Source of the DNA: UBA4615 sp046046245 | GTDB lineage: Bacteria; Pseudomonadota; Gammaproteobacteria; Burkholderiales; Burkholderiaceae_E | Reading direction: 5' to 3' | Length of the DNA: 62,631 bases | NCBI GenBank assembly: GCA_046046245.1 | Contig: JBJOKE010000033.1 | Coordinates: forward strand, 1-62,631 | Shown: piece by piece, positions 14,312 through 22,381 of the stretch | How the letters are laid out: each line of letters begins with the position of its first letter | How positions within the stretch are numbered: the first letter of the stretch is position 1 | The notes under the pieces: model-generated | The model's input: the letters and a program-made list of their open reading frames with translations, nothing else | The model's database searches: none | Told to the model about the DNA's origin: nothing | Position numbers and translations under genes: made by a program

Positions 14312-16024
14312 TCACTCCCGGGCGCCGAGCGCGATGCGGTCGTGGCCGGGGCCGCAGTCGATCCGCCGCAGCAGGCGCATCCGCCGCTCGCCGGCGGGCT
14401 CGTCGACGAGGACGTCGACCGGCCCCACGAACCGGTCGGGGGGCAGCAGCAGCGACGGCGGGTCGCCGTCGCCGGTGCCGGGCAGCCACCAGGCGCCCTC
14501 GCGCTCGAGGGCCTCGCCGATGCAAACGCGGACCGGCACCGCGGTGCCCGGCCAGAACTCGACGCCCACGTCGTGGCCGGACGGCTTGCGGCCGTCGGCC
14601 GCGCCGGTCTGCGCGAGCGAGACGACCCGCCCCACCATCGGCCGGGCCGGGCCCGAGCCCGGCCGCCGTCGCGTCGCGGGGCCCGGGCCCCGCACCGGCA
14701 GCACCGCGACGAGGTCGCCGAGCCGCAACCGGGGCGCGGCGGCCGTCCGCGCGAAGACCACCCGGCGCGCGTCACGACCGCGCCATTCGACCGGCTCGCC
14801 CGCGGCCTCCATCAGCGACCGGGCCGCATCGTCCCGGTTCCGCGCGGACCCGTCGGGCCGCGGTACGGTCGGTGTCGCCGACGCGACCCGCGCGAACTCG
14901 AAGCCGCCTGCGCCATGGCCGGCGGCGGTGCGCCGGCCGTAGCGGTAGAGCCGGCGTCCGGCGGCCAGCGCCGCGGCGTCGGGAGGCGCAGGCGAGGCGT
15001 CGTCGGCGAGCGCGGGCCCGCCGGCGGCGTCCGCGGCAGGCGGCAGGCCGATGCGCAGCAGCGCGCGCGGCACCAGCGGGCGCGTCAGCGGCGTGGGCAT
15101 GTGACCGGGCGCCCAGATCGCCTCCAGGCGGCCGAGCAGCGCGTCGACGGCCACCGGCGAGAGCCAGGTCCGCAGCCCGACCGACGCGGGCGACGCGCCC
15201 GAGGCCAGTCGGGCACGGCAGCGGGCCAGGCGCAGGAGCGCGTCGCGGGTATCGAGCCGCACCGTGTGGTGGATCGACAGCCTCAGCGCGGGGCCGTAGG
15301 CGCCGACGTGCGGCAGGCCGTCCGCGTCGATCCGCACGCCCGCCCGGCGACCGGTGTGCCGCGCGACGGCGTATGCGAGCTCGAGCGCGGCCCCGCCCAG
15401 GCCGAGCGGCTCGAGCAGCCGCATCAGCAGCGGCACCACCAGCGCGGCGCGCGGTGCCGGCGCATCGCCGCCATGGACGCGGCCGCCGACCGCGGGCCGC
15501 TCGTCGAGCGCATTGGCGGCCCACACGGGGACGGCCAGCCGGCAGAGCGCATCCCAGTCGTCGCGCGGGACCGCGATCCGCAGCCGGCAGGCCGCGACCA
15601 GCAGCCGCGACTGCGCGTCGAGCGCCCGCGCGAGCGCGAGTCGCGCGTCGGGCGCACCCGGCGCCGACGGGCCGTCGGGGCGGGCGTCGCGCAGCGCGAC
15701 GTGCAGCCGGCGCCACGCGTCTCGCAGCGCGCGCAGCGCCAGCGCGAGCCGATGGAACGCGGCGAGCTCGTCGGGCGCGAGCGGGATCGGACGGTTGCGC
15801 AGCGCCCCGACCGTCGGCTCGACGGTCGCGACCCAGGCGGGCCGCAGCGCCTCCAGGGCCTCGAGCCGCGCCGAGGGCGCCGGGACCCGCTCGTCCAGCG
15901 TCAGCGCGAGCCGCGCGACCGCGGCCAGCCCGGCGGCCGGATCCGCCCGCAGCGCAGCGGCCACGCGCGCGACCTCGACCGGCCGGACCGGCCCGTGCCG
16001 GAGCAGTGTCTCGACGACGCCCAT
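14312..16024 (-). CDS. uncharacterised 570-aa protein with PilZ-like C-terminal region
   Basis: I do not recognise the family firmly. The N-terminal 350 residues are helical and very Ala/Arg/Leu-rich (VEVARVAAALRADPAAGLAAVARLAL, LALALRALRDAWRRLHVALRDA), with no signal peptide. From about residue 435 a beta-rich region (RLRLGDLVAVLPVRG, MVGRVVSLAQT, HDVGVEFWPG) resembles PilZ-type cyclic-di-GMP-binding or related beta-barrel domains, but the usual RxxxR and D/NxSxxG motifs are not obvious. The ATG at 16024 is preferred over a GTG at 16048. It sits alone between the ubiE set and the phosphoesterase. An effector-like cyclic-di-GMP role is a guess. Confidence 0.6.
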   Translation of the reverse strand: MGVVETLLRHGPVRPVEVARVAAALRADPAAGLAAVARLALTLDERVPAPSARLEALEALRPAWVATVEPTVGALRNRPIPLAPDELAAFHRLALALRALRDAWRRLHVALRDARPDGPSAPGAPDARLALARALDAQSRLLVAACRLRIAVPRDDWDALCRLAVPVWAANALDERPAVGGRVHGGDAPAPRAALVVPLLMRLLEPLGLGGAALELAYAVARHTGRRAGVRIDADGLPHVGAYGPALRLSIHHTVRLDTRDALLRLARCRARLASGASPASVGLRTWLSPVAVDALLGRLEAIWAPGHMPTPLTRPLVPRALLRIGLPPAADAAGGPALADDASPAPPDAAALAAGRRLYRYGRRTAAGHGAGGFEFARVASATPTVPRPDGSARNRDDAARSLMEAAGEPVEWRGRDARRVVFARTAAAPRLRLGDLVAVLPVRGPGPATRRRPGSGPARPMVGRVVSLAQTGAADGRKPSGHDVGVEFWPGTAVPVRVCIGEALEREGAWWLPGTGDGDPPSLLLPPDRFVGPVDVLVDEPAGERRMRLLRRIDCGPGHDRIALGARE

Positions 16025-16070
16025 GGGCCGACATGCTGGGGCCGACACCGGCCCCGCGCGCGGACGTGGA

Positions 16071-16910
16071 TCACGGACGCGGTGACCGTCCGTCGGCCGA
16101 CGGACGGCCTTGCGGCACCTCGACCACCCTCGCGGGATCGAAGCGCGGATTCTCGAAGCCGCCGGTGCGCATCGGATAGCCGCGCGGGTTGGCGATCACG
16201 CGGCAACCGGCGGCGAAGTAGTCGTGCGAGCTGTGCGTGTGGCCGTGGATCCAGAGGTCGGCGGCGGGCAGCAGCGCGTCGAGGTCGCTCGCGAACGCGG
16301 GGTTGGACGGCGCGGCGAGGTAGGCCGGCGAGACCGAGCGCCAGCTCGGCAGGTGGTGGGTGACGACGACCCGCGGCCCGGCGGCCGGACGCGCGAGGGT
16401 CTCGGCCAGCCAGCCGCGGGCCTCGTCGTGCAGCACGACCGAATCCTCGGGCGTGAAGCGGCGCACGCCGCCGGGCGCCCGCGCGTCGGCGACCTCGATG
16501 AAGTGGTAGTCGAGCATCGCGCGGCGTGCGCCAGCCATCGCGTCGGCCGCGGACATCGTGACGGGCCGGCCCGTCCGCTCGTGCAGCCGGTAGTCGGTCC
16601 ACACGGTACAGCCGACGAACTCGACGCCGTCGATCGTCACCGCATCGTGCTCGAGCAGGTGGATGTCGAGCCGGCTCGCCAGGCGGCGCATCGCGTCGAG
16701 AGCGCGGGCCCGCTCGGCCTCGAAGAACTCGTGGTTGCCCGCGATCTGCACGATCGGCGCATCCGGGAACGCGCGGCGCGCCCAGTGCAGCGCGAGCGTC
16801 GCCTGGCCGATGTCGCCGCCCAGCACGACGAGGTCGTAGGCCCGGCGCGGCACCGAGGGCGCGAACGGCGCCCACTCGACGTGCAGGTCCGACAGCACCA
16901 GCAGCCGCAC
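16071..16910 (-). CDS. metallophosphoesterase
   Basis: A 279-aa calcineurin-type phosphoesterase. The dinuclear metal site is readable: SDLHVEW (D-x-H) near the N-terminus, LGGDIG (GD), AGNHEFFE (GNHE), then VVVTHHLPS and WIHGHTHSSHDY (GHTH). Substrate unknown; the family includes protein phosphatases, nucleases and nucleotide hydrolases. The GTG start at 16910 directly precedes the conserved RLLVLSDLH strand. It follows the SDR gene by 17 bp on the same strand and could be cotranscribed with it. Confidence 0.88.
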   Translation of the reverse strand: MRLLVLSDLHVEWAPFAPSVPRRAYDLVVLGGDIGQATLALHWARRAFPDAPIVQIAGNHEFFEAERARALDAMRRLASRLDIHLLEHDAVTIDGVEFVGCTVWTDYRLHERTGRPVTMSAADAMAGARRAMLDYHFIEVADARAPGGVRRFTPEDSVVLHDEARGWLAETLARPAAGPRVVVTHHLPSWRSVSPAYLAAPSNPAFASDLDALLPAADLWIHGHTHSSHDYFAAGCRVIANPRGYPMRTGGFENPRFDPARVVEVPQGRPSADGRSPRP

Positions 16911-16927
16911 GATCGATCCCGCCGGCG

Positions 16928-17704
16928 TCAGAACTTCGTGTAGCCGCCGTCGATCACGAACTGCTCGCCGGTGTGGTAGGTCGACGCGTCGCTCGCCAGG
17001 TAGACCGCGATGCCGCCGAAGTCGTCGATGCCGCCCCAGCGGCGCGCGGGGATCCGCGGCAGCACGGCGTTCGCGAACTTCTCGTTGTTGACCGAGCGCT
17101 CGGTCATGTCGGTGACGATCCAGCCGGGCAGGATCGAGTTCACCCGGATGCGGTGCCGTGCGAGCTCGACCGAGAGGGCGCGCACGAACGAGGTGACCGC
17201 ACCCTTCGAGGCGCCGTAGTGGCTGTTGCGCGCCGCGCCCTCGACGGCTGCGGTGGACGCGGTGGCGACCAGCACGCCGCCCTGCCCGCGCTCGGCCATG
17301 TGGCGCGCGGCGGCGCGGAAGGTCAGGAACACGCCGTCGACGTTGATCCGCTGGATGCGGCGGAACTCCTCGAGCGACATGTCGGTGAGCATCACGCCCT
17401 TCGACGACACGCCGGCGTTCGCGAAGCAGGCGTCGACGTGGCCGAGCGCGGTCACCGACGCGGCGAAGGTCGCGTCGACCTGCGCCTCGTCGCCGACGTC
17501 GGCGACGAAGGCGTGCACGCGCGAGGCGTCGCCGCACTCCGCGGCGAGCTTCGCCCGGGCCTGCTCGGTCTTTTCGGGCCGCGAGCCCCAGATCGCGACG
17601 GACGCGCCGGCCGCGAGCAGCGCGCGCGCCATGCCGTAGCCGATGCCGCCGTTGCCGCCGGTGACGACCGCGGTGCGGCCGGTGAGGTCGAAAGGGGTGT
17701 ACAT
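16928..17704 (-). CDS. SDR family oxidoreductase
   Basis: A 258-aa classical short-chain dehydrogenase/reductase. Cofactor loop TGGNGGIGYG (residues 15-24), NAG motif in CFANAGVSSKG, catalytic Ser in STAAVEG, YGASK with the Tyr-Lys pair (HYGASKGAV), and a C-terminal ASDASTYHTGEQFVIDGGYTKF typical of 3-oxoacyl reductase/gluconate 5-dehydrogenase-like members. The ATG at 17704 is clear. It is divergent from a Bug-type solute-binding protein, with 168 bp between starts, a frequent arrangement in organic-acid catabolic loci. Substrate not predictable. Confidence 0.9.
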   Translation of the reverse strand: MYTPFDLTGRTAVVTGGNGGIGYGMARALLAAGASVAIWGSRPEKTEQARAKLAAECGDASRVHAFVADVGDEAQVDATFAASVTALGHVDACFANAGVSSKGVMLTDMSLEEFRRIQRINVDGVFLTFRAAARHMAERGQGGVLVATASTAAVEGAARNSHYGASKGAVTSFVRALSVELARHRIRVNSILPGWIVTDMTERSVNNEKFANAVLPRIPARRWGGIDDFGGIAVYLASDASTYHTGEQFVIDGGYTKF

Positions 17705-17872
17705 GGGTCGGGGTCTCCTCGGGTGCCGGGTCCGGTCGTGGCCGGTTCGGCGCCGATGATACCGGTGACCCGCGCCCCGGAACCGCCGCTGCACCCGCGG
17801 CGCCGCCGTGCTAGCGTCGCGGCGCGAGGCGTCGGGGACCCCCGCGCCCGCGCCAACCGCGAGGAAAGGCCG

Positions 17873-18844
17873 ATGCGCCGTCTTAGGAGAGCCTTCGCTT
17901 CGGGAGTCGCCACGCTCGCGGCCGCAGCCGCGCTCCCGGAGTCCGCGCGCGCGCAATCGGCGCCCGCATTGCGCTACGTCGTGCCGACCGGCCCGGGCGG
18001 TCCGACCGACACGATGCTCCGCACCGCCCACAAGCGCGTCGAGTCGGAGCTCGGGCAGTCGATCGTGCTCGACTACAAGCCCGGCTCGGCCGGGATCGCG
18101 GCGATCCAGGCCGGCCTCGCGGCGCCGGCCGATGGCCGGACGCTGATGGGCGTCTACACGTCGCTCGCCTTCAACCCCTGGACCTTCGAGCGGCTGCCCT
18201 ACGACACCTTCGCCGATCTCGAACCGGTGTCGCTGCTGGTCGAGATCCCGCTGGTGCTCGCGGCGGGGCCGGCCGTGCCGGTCGAGACCGTGCCCGAACT
18301 CGTCGCATGGGCGAAGGCGAACCCGGGGCGACTCACGATCGCGGCATCGGGGCTGGGCGGCGGCTCGCACCTCGGCGGCCTGCTGCTCGCGTCGATCGGC
18401 GGGTTCGACGTCACCGTCGTGCCGTACAAGGGCGGCGCCGACGCGCTGCCCGACCTGCTCGCCGGGCGCATCGCGCTGATGCTCGACAGCTACCAGACGC
18501 TGGCCGCGCAGGCGCAGGCCGGCAAGCTGCGGCTGCTCGGCGTGGCGAGCGAGCGGCGCCAGGACTTCGCGCCGTCGCTCGCACCGATCTCGCAGACCAT
18601 CCCCGGCTTCGCGACCGCGTCGTGGCAGGGCGTCGTCGTCCGTGCGGGTACGCCCACCGCGGAGCGCGACCGGCTGGCACGCGCGTACGCGGCGGCGATG
18701 CGCGACCCCGACGTCCGCGGGTCGCTCGTCGAGCGAGGCTTCGAACCGGTCGGCAGCACGCCGCAGGCGTTTTCCAGGGCGATCCGCGCCGACCACGAGA
18801 AGTGGGGGCCGGTCATCCGCAAGGCGGGGCTGAAGTCAGGCTGA
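17873..18844 (+). CDS. tripartite tricarboxylate transporter (Bug family) substrate-binding protein
   Basis: A 323-aa periplasmic binding protein with a signal peptide (MRRLRRAFASGVATLAAAAALPESARAQS) and Bug-family features: YVVPTGPGGPTDTMLR, VLDYKPGSAGIAAIQAGL, VVPYKGGADALPDLLAGRIALMLDSY. Such proteins bind organic acids. Start at 17873 is supported by GAGGAAAGG just upstream. No TctA/TctB permease genes are in the window, which is common for Bug orphans in Burkholderiales. Confidence 0.92.
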   Translation: MRRLRRAFASGVATLAAAAALPESARAQSAPALRYVVPTGPGGPTDTMLRTAHKRVESELGQSIVLDYKPGSAGIAAIQAGLAAPADGRTLMGVYTSLAFNPWTFERLPYDTFADLEPVSLLVEIPLVLAAGPAVPVETVPELVAWAKANPGRLTIAASGLGGGSHLGGLLLASIGGFDVTVVPYKGGADALPDLLAGRIALMLDSYQTLAAQAQAGKLRLLGVASERRQDFAPSLAPISQTIPGFATASWQGVVVRAGTPTAERDRLARAYAAAMRDPDVRGSLVERGFEPVGSTPQAFSRAIRADHEKWGPVIRKAGLKSG

Positions 18845-18881
18845 CGGCCGACGCGAACCGACGCAAGTGAGGGAACGGACG

Positions 18882-19541
18882 ATGGCGAACCCCGCTGCCC
18901 CGGACCGGACGACGCATGTCGTCGACTGCTACTACTCGGTCCGGTCGATCTACGCCTACTTCGGCGCCCGGCGTGCGGCCGACCTCGCGCGGCGCTTCGG
19001 ACGTCGGCTTCGGCACCGGCCGATCGACCTGTCGAGGGTGGTGCCGGCCGCGGGCAGCACGCCGTTCGCGCAACGCAGCCCGAAGCTGCGCGCCTACCAG
19101 TTCGAGCGCGAGGTGGCGCGCTGGAGCGAGTGGCTCGAGATGCCGGTGATCGTGGAGCCGACGCACCACTACGGCGACCGCGAGCTGCCCTCCGGGATGG
19201 TGCTCGTCGCACAGCGCGACGGGCTGGACGTCGACGCGCTGTCGGAGGCGATCCTCGCCGCGCTGTGGCGCGACGACCGCGACATCGCCGACCCGACCGA
19301 ACTCGCGTCGATCGCCGCCGGCGTCGGCATCGACGCCGCCCCGCTCCTCGCGCGGGCCCGCGAGGCCGACGTGATGGCCGAATTCGCGGCCTGCACCGAC
19401 GACGCGATACGGCTCGGCGTGCCGGGGTCGCCGACCTACGTCGTCGACGGCGAGCTGTTCTACGGACAGGACAGGCTGATGTTCGTCGAGCGTCAGCTCG
19501 TGCGACCCTTCGGCGCGATCAAGGCGGGCAGCACGACCTGA
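18882..19541 (+). CDS. 2-hydroxychromene-2-carboxylate isomerase / DsbA-family protein
   Basis: A 219-aa thioredoxin-fold protein of the kappa-GST/HCCA-isomerase group: DCYYSVRSIYAYFG at the N-terminus, long helical insertion, and GVPGSPTYVVDGELFYGQDRLMFVERQL (the cis-Pro loop and C-terminal signature) near the end. Members isomerise 2-hydroxychromene-2-carboxylate in naphthalene-type degradation or act as glutathione-dependent enzymes. ATG 18882 has GAGGG upstream; a GTG at 18867 is an alternative. It follows the Bug protein by 37 bp on the same strand, so it may be in one transcript with it. Confidence 0.85.
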   Translation: MANPAAPDRTTHVVDCYYSVRSIYAYFGARRAADLARRFGRRLRHRPIDLSRVVPAAGSTPFAQRSPKLRAYQFEREVARWSEWLEMPVIVEPTHHYGDRELPSGMVLVAQRDGLDVDALSEAILAALWRDDRDIADPTELASIAAGVGIDAAPLLARAREADVMAEFAACTDDAIRLGVPGSPTYVVDGELFYGQDRLMFVERQLVRPFGAIKAGSTT

Positions 19542-19553
19542 GCCGCGCGCCGC

Positions 19554-19940
19554 TCACTTCGGCGCCGGCGTGAAGGGCATCGGCGAACGCGCGCGGATCG
19601 CGTCCCGTCCGCCGAGGCGATCGATCATGGCCTGCTGGTCTGCGAGCGCCCGCGCGTCGACGGCCTCGGGGTCGAGCATCGAACGCAGCCGCACGCGCAT
19701 CGCGGCGAGCACGTCGGCGTGCACGGGCGAGGCCGACAGGTCGTGCAGCTCCTCGGGGTCCTCCAGGAGGTCGTAGAGCTCGCACGGGAAGTCGAGGTAG
19801 TGGACGTACTTGAAACGCGCGTCGCGCAGCATCCAGAAGCCGTGCGGCGCGGCGGTGTGCAGCTCGGACAGCGCCACGCGGTCGGGCTCGGCGCCGGCGG
19901 CCACGTCGGCGAGCGAGCGGCCCGGCAGCGCGAGCTCGGG
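19554..19940 (-). pseudogene. sulfatase gene fragment (C-terminal part)
   Basis: This frame encodes only the last 125 or so residues of a sulfatase-type hydrolase: DPELALPGRSLADVAAG, ALSELHTAAPHGFWMLRDARFKYVHYLDFPCELYDLLEDPEELHDLSASP, then a Pro-rich end. The N-terminal catalytic domain with the formylglycine Cys/Ser is absent. Upstream, at about 19940, it runs out of frame into the remnant of a LysR gene, so the two fragments were joined by a deletion. Confidence 0.75.
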
Positions 19941-20179
19941 GTCCGCAGCGCGTCGGCCTCGGCGAGCAGGCGCTGCGCGTCCCCGTAGAGCCGCAGCCCG
20001 GCGGCCGTGGGCTTCACGCCGGCGTGCGAACGCTCGAGCAGCTGCACTCCGAACTCGTCCTCCAGCCGCTTGACCTGGGCGGTCAGCGCCGGCTGCGCGA
20101 CATAGAGCCCGCCGGCCGCGCGCGACAGGCTGCCCGCGTCGACGACGGCGACGAAGTAGCGGAGCCCGCGCAGATCCAC
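19941..20179 (-). pseudogene. LysR-type regulator fragment (HTH domain only)
   Basis: About 80 N-terminal residues of a LysR regulator: MDLRGLRYFVAVVDAGSLSRAAGGLYVAQPALTAQVKRLEDEFGVQLLERSHAGVKPTAAG...LLAEADALR. Similarity stops there and the frame continues as a shifted reading of the sulfatase fragment. The co-inducer-binding domain is missing. Start ATG 20179, 8 bp from the stop of the Bug protein gene, suggests the regulator once belonged to that locus. An HTH-only product could in theory still be made. Confidence 0.75.
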
Positions 20180-20187
20180 GGCCGGGA

Positions 20188-21252
20188 TCAGCCTTCGAGC
20201 CTGATGCCCGCGCTCTTCACGACCCGCGCGTTGCGCTCGACCTCCTTCGCGAGGAACGCCGCCGCGTCCTCGGCGCTGCCCGAGCCGGGCACGATGCCGG
20301 TGGACTCGAGCCGCTGCCTGACGTCGGCGGACTCGAGGATCCTGCGGATCTCGAGATTCAGGCGCTGGACGATGTCCTTAGGCGTCTTCGCCGGCGCGAG
20401 CACCATCGACCAGGTGTTCGCGGTGAACGGCACGCCGCCCTCGGCCATCGTCGCCATGTCCGGATAGCCGGCCAGGCGCGTGTCGTTCGCGATGCCGAGC
20501 GAGCGGATCTTGCCCGCGCGCGCCTGCGGCACCAGCGACAGCGGCGTGTCGAACATCAGCTGGATCTGCCCGCCGATCAGGTCGGTGAGCGCGGGCTGCG
20601 TGCCCTTGTACGGCACGTGCTGCATCTTCAGCCCGTGCTGCGCCATGAACTGCTCCATCGCGAGGTGCGCGGCCGCGCCCTGCCCGCTCGAGCCGAAGTT
20701 GAACTGGCCGGGGCGCGCGCGCACGTACTCGACGAACTCGGCCGCGGTCTTCGGCGGGAACGCGGGCGTCGCGCACAGGATCAGCGGCGCGATGCCGGTC
20801 AGCGCGATCGGCACGACGTCGGCCTGCGCATCGAACGCCATCTTCGGGTAGAGCGACGGGTTCGCCGAGTGCGCGGCGATGACGGTGGTGAGCGTGTAGC
20901 CGTCGGGCGCCGACTTCACCACCATCTCCGTGCCGATCATGCTGTTGGCGCCGGGCTTGTAGTCGAACAGCACCGGCTGGCCGAGCGCGCGCGACAGCGG
21001 CTCGCCGACCGCGCGGGCCATGTTGTCGGTGAAGCCGCCGGGCGTGTAGCCGACGATCATCCGGATCGGCTTCGCGGGCCAGGCCTGCGCCTGCGCGGTG
21101 CGGGCGCCGAGGCCGGCGAACGCGGCGGCGGGCAGCGCGGCGATCAGGCGCCGGCGCCCGGCCGAGTGCGCCCCCTCGGCGCGATCGATGCCGACGGCGG
21201 CGGTCGCGGCTGCCCGATCGGCGGCCCGTGCATCGTCATGGGAACGGTCCAT
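20188..21252 (-). CDS. tripartite tricarboxylate transporter (Bug family) substrate-binding protein
   Basis: A 354-aa Bug-family periplasmic binding protein. An unusually long N-terminal stretch precedes the signal (RRRLIAALPAAAFAGLGARTAQAQA), followed by PIRMIVGYTPGGFTDNMARAVGEPL, VLFDYKPGANSMIGTEMV, MQHVPYKGTQPALTDLIGGQIQLMFDTPLSLVP. The ATG at 21252 is preferred over 21258 because AGGAG lies 6 bases before it. Twin arginines ahead of the hydrophobic stretch would allow Tat export. Ligand unknown; the adjacent sulfatase/LysR remnant suggests an original link to a sulfated or aromatic compound, now lost. Confidence 0.9.
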   Translation of the reverse strand: MDRSHDDARAADRAAATAAVGIDRAEGAHSAGRRRLIAALPAAAFAGLGARTAQAQAWPAKPIRMIVGYTPGGFTDNMARAVGEPLSRALGQPVLFDYKPGANSMIGTEMVVKSAPDGYTLTTVIAAHSANPSLYPKMAFDAQADVVPIALTGIAPLILCATPAFPPKTAAEFVEYVRARPGQFNFGSSGQGAAAHLAMEQFMAQHGLKMQHVPYKGTQPALTDLIGGQIQLMFDTPLSLVPQARAGKIRSLGIANDTRLAGYPDMATMAEGGVPFTANTWSMVLAPAKTPKDIVQRLNLEIRRILESADVRQRLESTGIVPGSGSAEDAAAFLAKEVERNARVVKSAGIRLEG

Positions 21253-21367
21253 CGTCATCTCCTCTCGGTTCGTCCGGGATCGGTGGACCCCGGAGGCGGC
21301 CGTGCGTCGTGCGCACGCGGTCCGCCGCCTCGATGCTAGCGCGCCGCCGCGGCCGCGGCCGCGGCCG

Positions 21368-22186
21368 TCAGCGCCGGTAGGCCTGCACCGTCTCCCATGC
21401 CGTCTCCTGCAGGTGGCGCGCGGCGCCCGCGTCGAGCCCCGCGGTGTAGGGGTTGCCGACCGGATTCACGCCGAAGACGGACGCGAGGACCACGCAGGCC
21501 GTGAGGTAGGTACCGGCGACGCTCGGATGGCGCTTGTCCGCCACGTACAGGTCGAGCTCGGGCCGCTTCGCGATCGAGCGCGCGAACGCCAGGCCCGCGG
21601 GTACCACGTGCGCGCGGTTCTGCCGGCCGGCCTCGGTGTAGGCGTCGGCCAGCCCCTGCGTCATCTCCGGCTTGTCCTTGTACGCCCAGGTCATCAGGAA
21701 CATCGGCTCGACGCCGTTGCGCCGGAGCGTGTCCGAGTGCTTCCTGGCGTACTCGAAGAAGACCGGCCGCAGCTGGGGGTGCACCGGGCACTGGCTGCAA
21801 TCCATCAGCATCGCGGCGTCGAACTGACGGCCGGGCGGGTTGAAGCGGATCTCGTTGTCGCCGACGAACGAGTAGCGGCCGATCTGGTCGGGCTTCATGT
21901 AGGCGGCGACGTCGTGCCAGTCGATGCCCGAGCCGCTGATGGTGAGCGAGGTCGACCGGTGCGCGGCGCGTTCCTTGTCGGTCGCGCCGCGCGCGAGCAG
22001 CCCGACGTGGCCGTGCAGGCTGTTGTTGTAGTACATGAAGCTGTTGCCGACGTAGAGGATCGAGCGCGGCGGGTTGGCGGTGCCGGCGCGCTGCGGAACC
22101 TCGGGAACGGGCGACAGCTGCGCGCAGGCCGTGAGCGCGAAGGCGGCCGCGACGAGCGCGACGCGGGCCAGGGAACGGACGGACAT
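21368..22186 (-). CDS. SGNH/GDSL-like lipoprotein
   Basis: A 272-aa predicted lipoprotein: the signal VRSLARVALVAAAFALTACAQ has a lipobox (LTAC). The mature part starts with SILYVGNSFMYYNNSLHGHV, where GNS resembles block I of SGNH hydrolases. SGSGIDWHDVAAY and the C-terminal DKRHPSVAGTYLTACV (Asp and His in DxxH-type spacing) complete a plausible catalytic set. Substrate unknown, perhaps an acetylated glycan or ester. ATG 22186 was chosen because it begins the signal peptide; the upstream in-frame extension has none. It is the only gene on its transcript as far as visible. Confidence 0.72.
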   Translation of the reverse strand: MSVRSLARVALVAAAFALTACAQLSPVPEVPQRAGTANPPRSILYVGNSFMYYNNSLHGHVGLLARGATDKERAAHRSTSLTISGSGIDWHDVAAYMKPDQIGRYSFVGDNEIRFNPPGRQFDAAMLMDCSQCPVHPQLRPVFFEYARKHSDTLRRNGVEPMFLMTWAYKDKPEMTQGLADAYTEAGRQNRAHVVPAGLAFARSIAKRPELDLYVADKRHPSVAGTYLTACVVLASVFGVNPVGNPYTAGLDAGAARHLQETAWETVQAYRR

Positions 22187-22300
22187 CGGGGGGTCCTCGG
22201 GGTCGGATCGGTCGGCGGATGCTAGCGGTTGCGAGCGGGGGCGTGCGGGGGTGCGTTCCACGTCATGGGCCACGGGATCGGCCCTGCGGCCTGCGACCGT

Positions 22301-22350
22301 CGGTCGTCGGTCGTCGGTCGTCCGGTCGTCCGGTCGTCCGGTCGTCCGGA
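22301..22350. repeat. short tandem repeat: three 7-mers then three 8-mers
   Basis: Three copies of CGGTCGT (22301-22321) are followed without a break by three copies of CCGGTCGT (22322-22345) and a partial unit. The array lies in the 195-bp gap between the lipoprotein start (22186) and the CoA-ligase stop (22382), about 115 bp upstream of the lipoprotein gene. Length may vary by slippage; an effect on lipoprotein expression is possible but not shown. Confidence 0.8.
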
Positions 22351-22381
22351 CGATCGCGCCGGACCGCAGACCCGCTCGCCG

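Noticed and set aside
21346..21367. GCGGCC-type run near the lipoprotein 3' end
   Set aside because: Short GC run partly at the stop codon; expected at this composition and not a convincing repeat.
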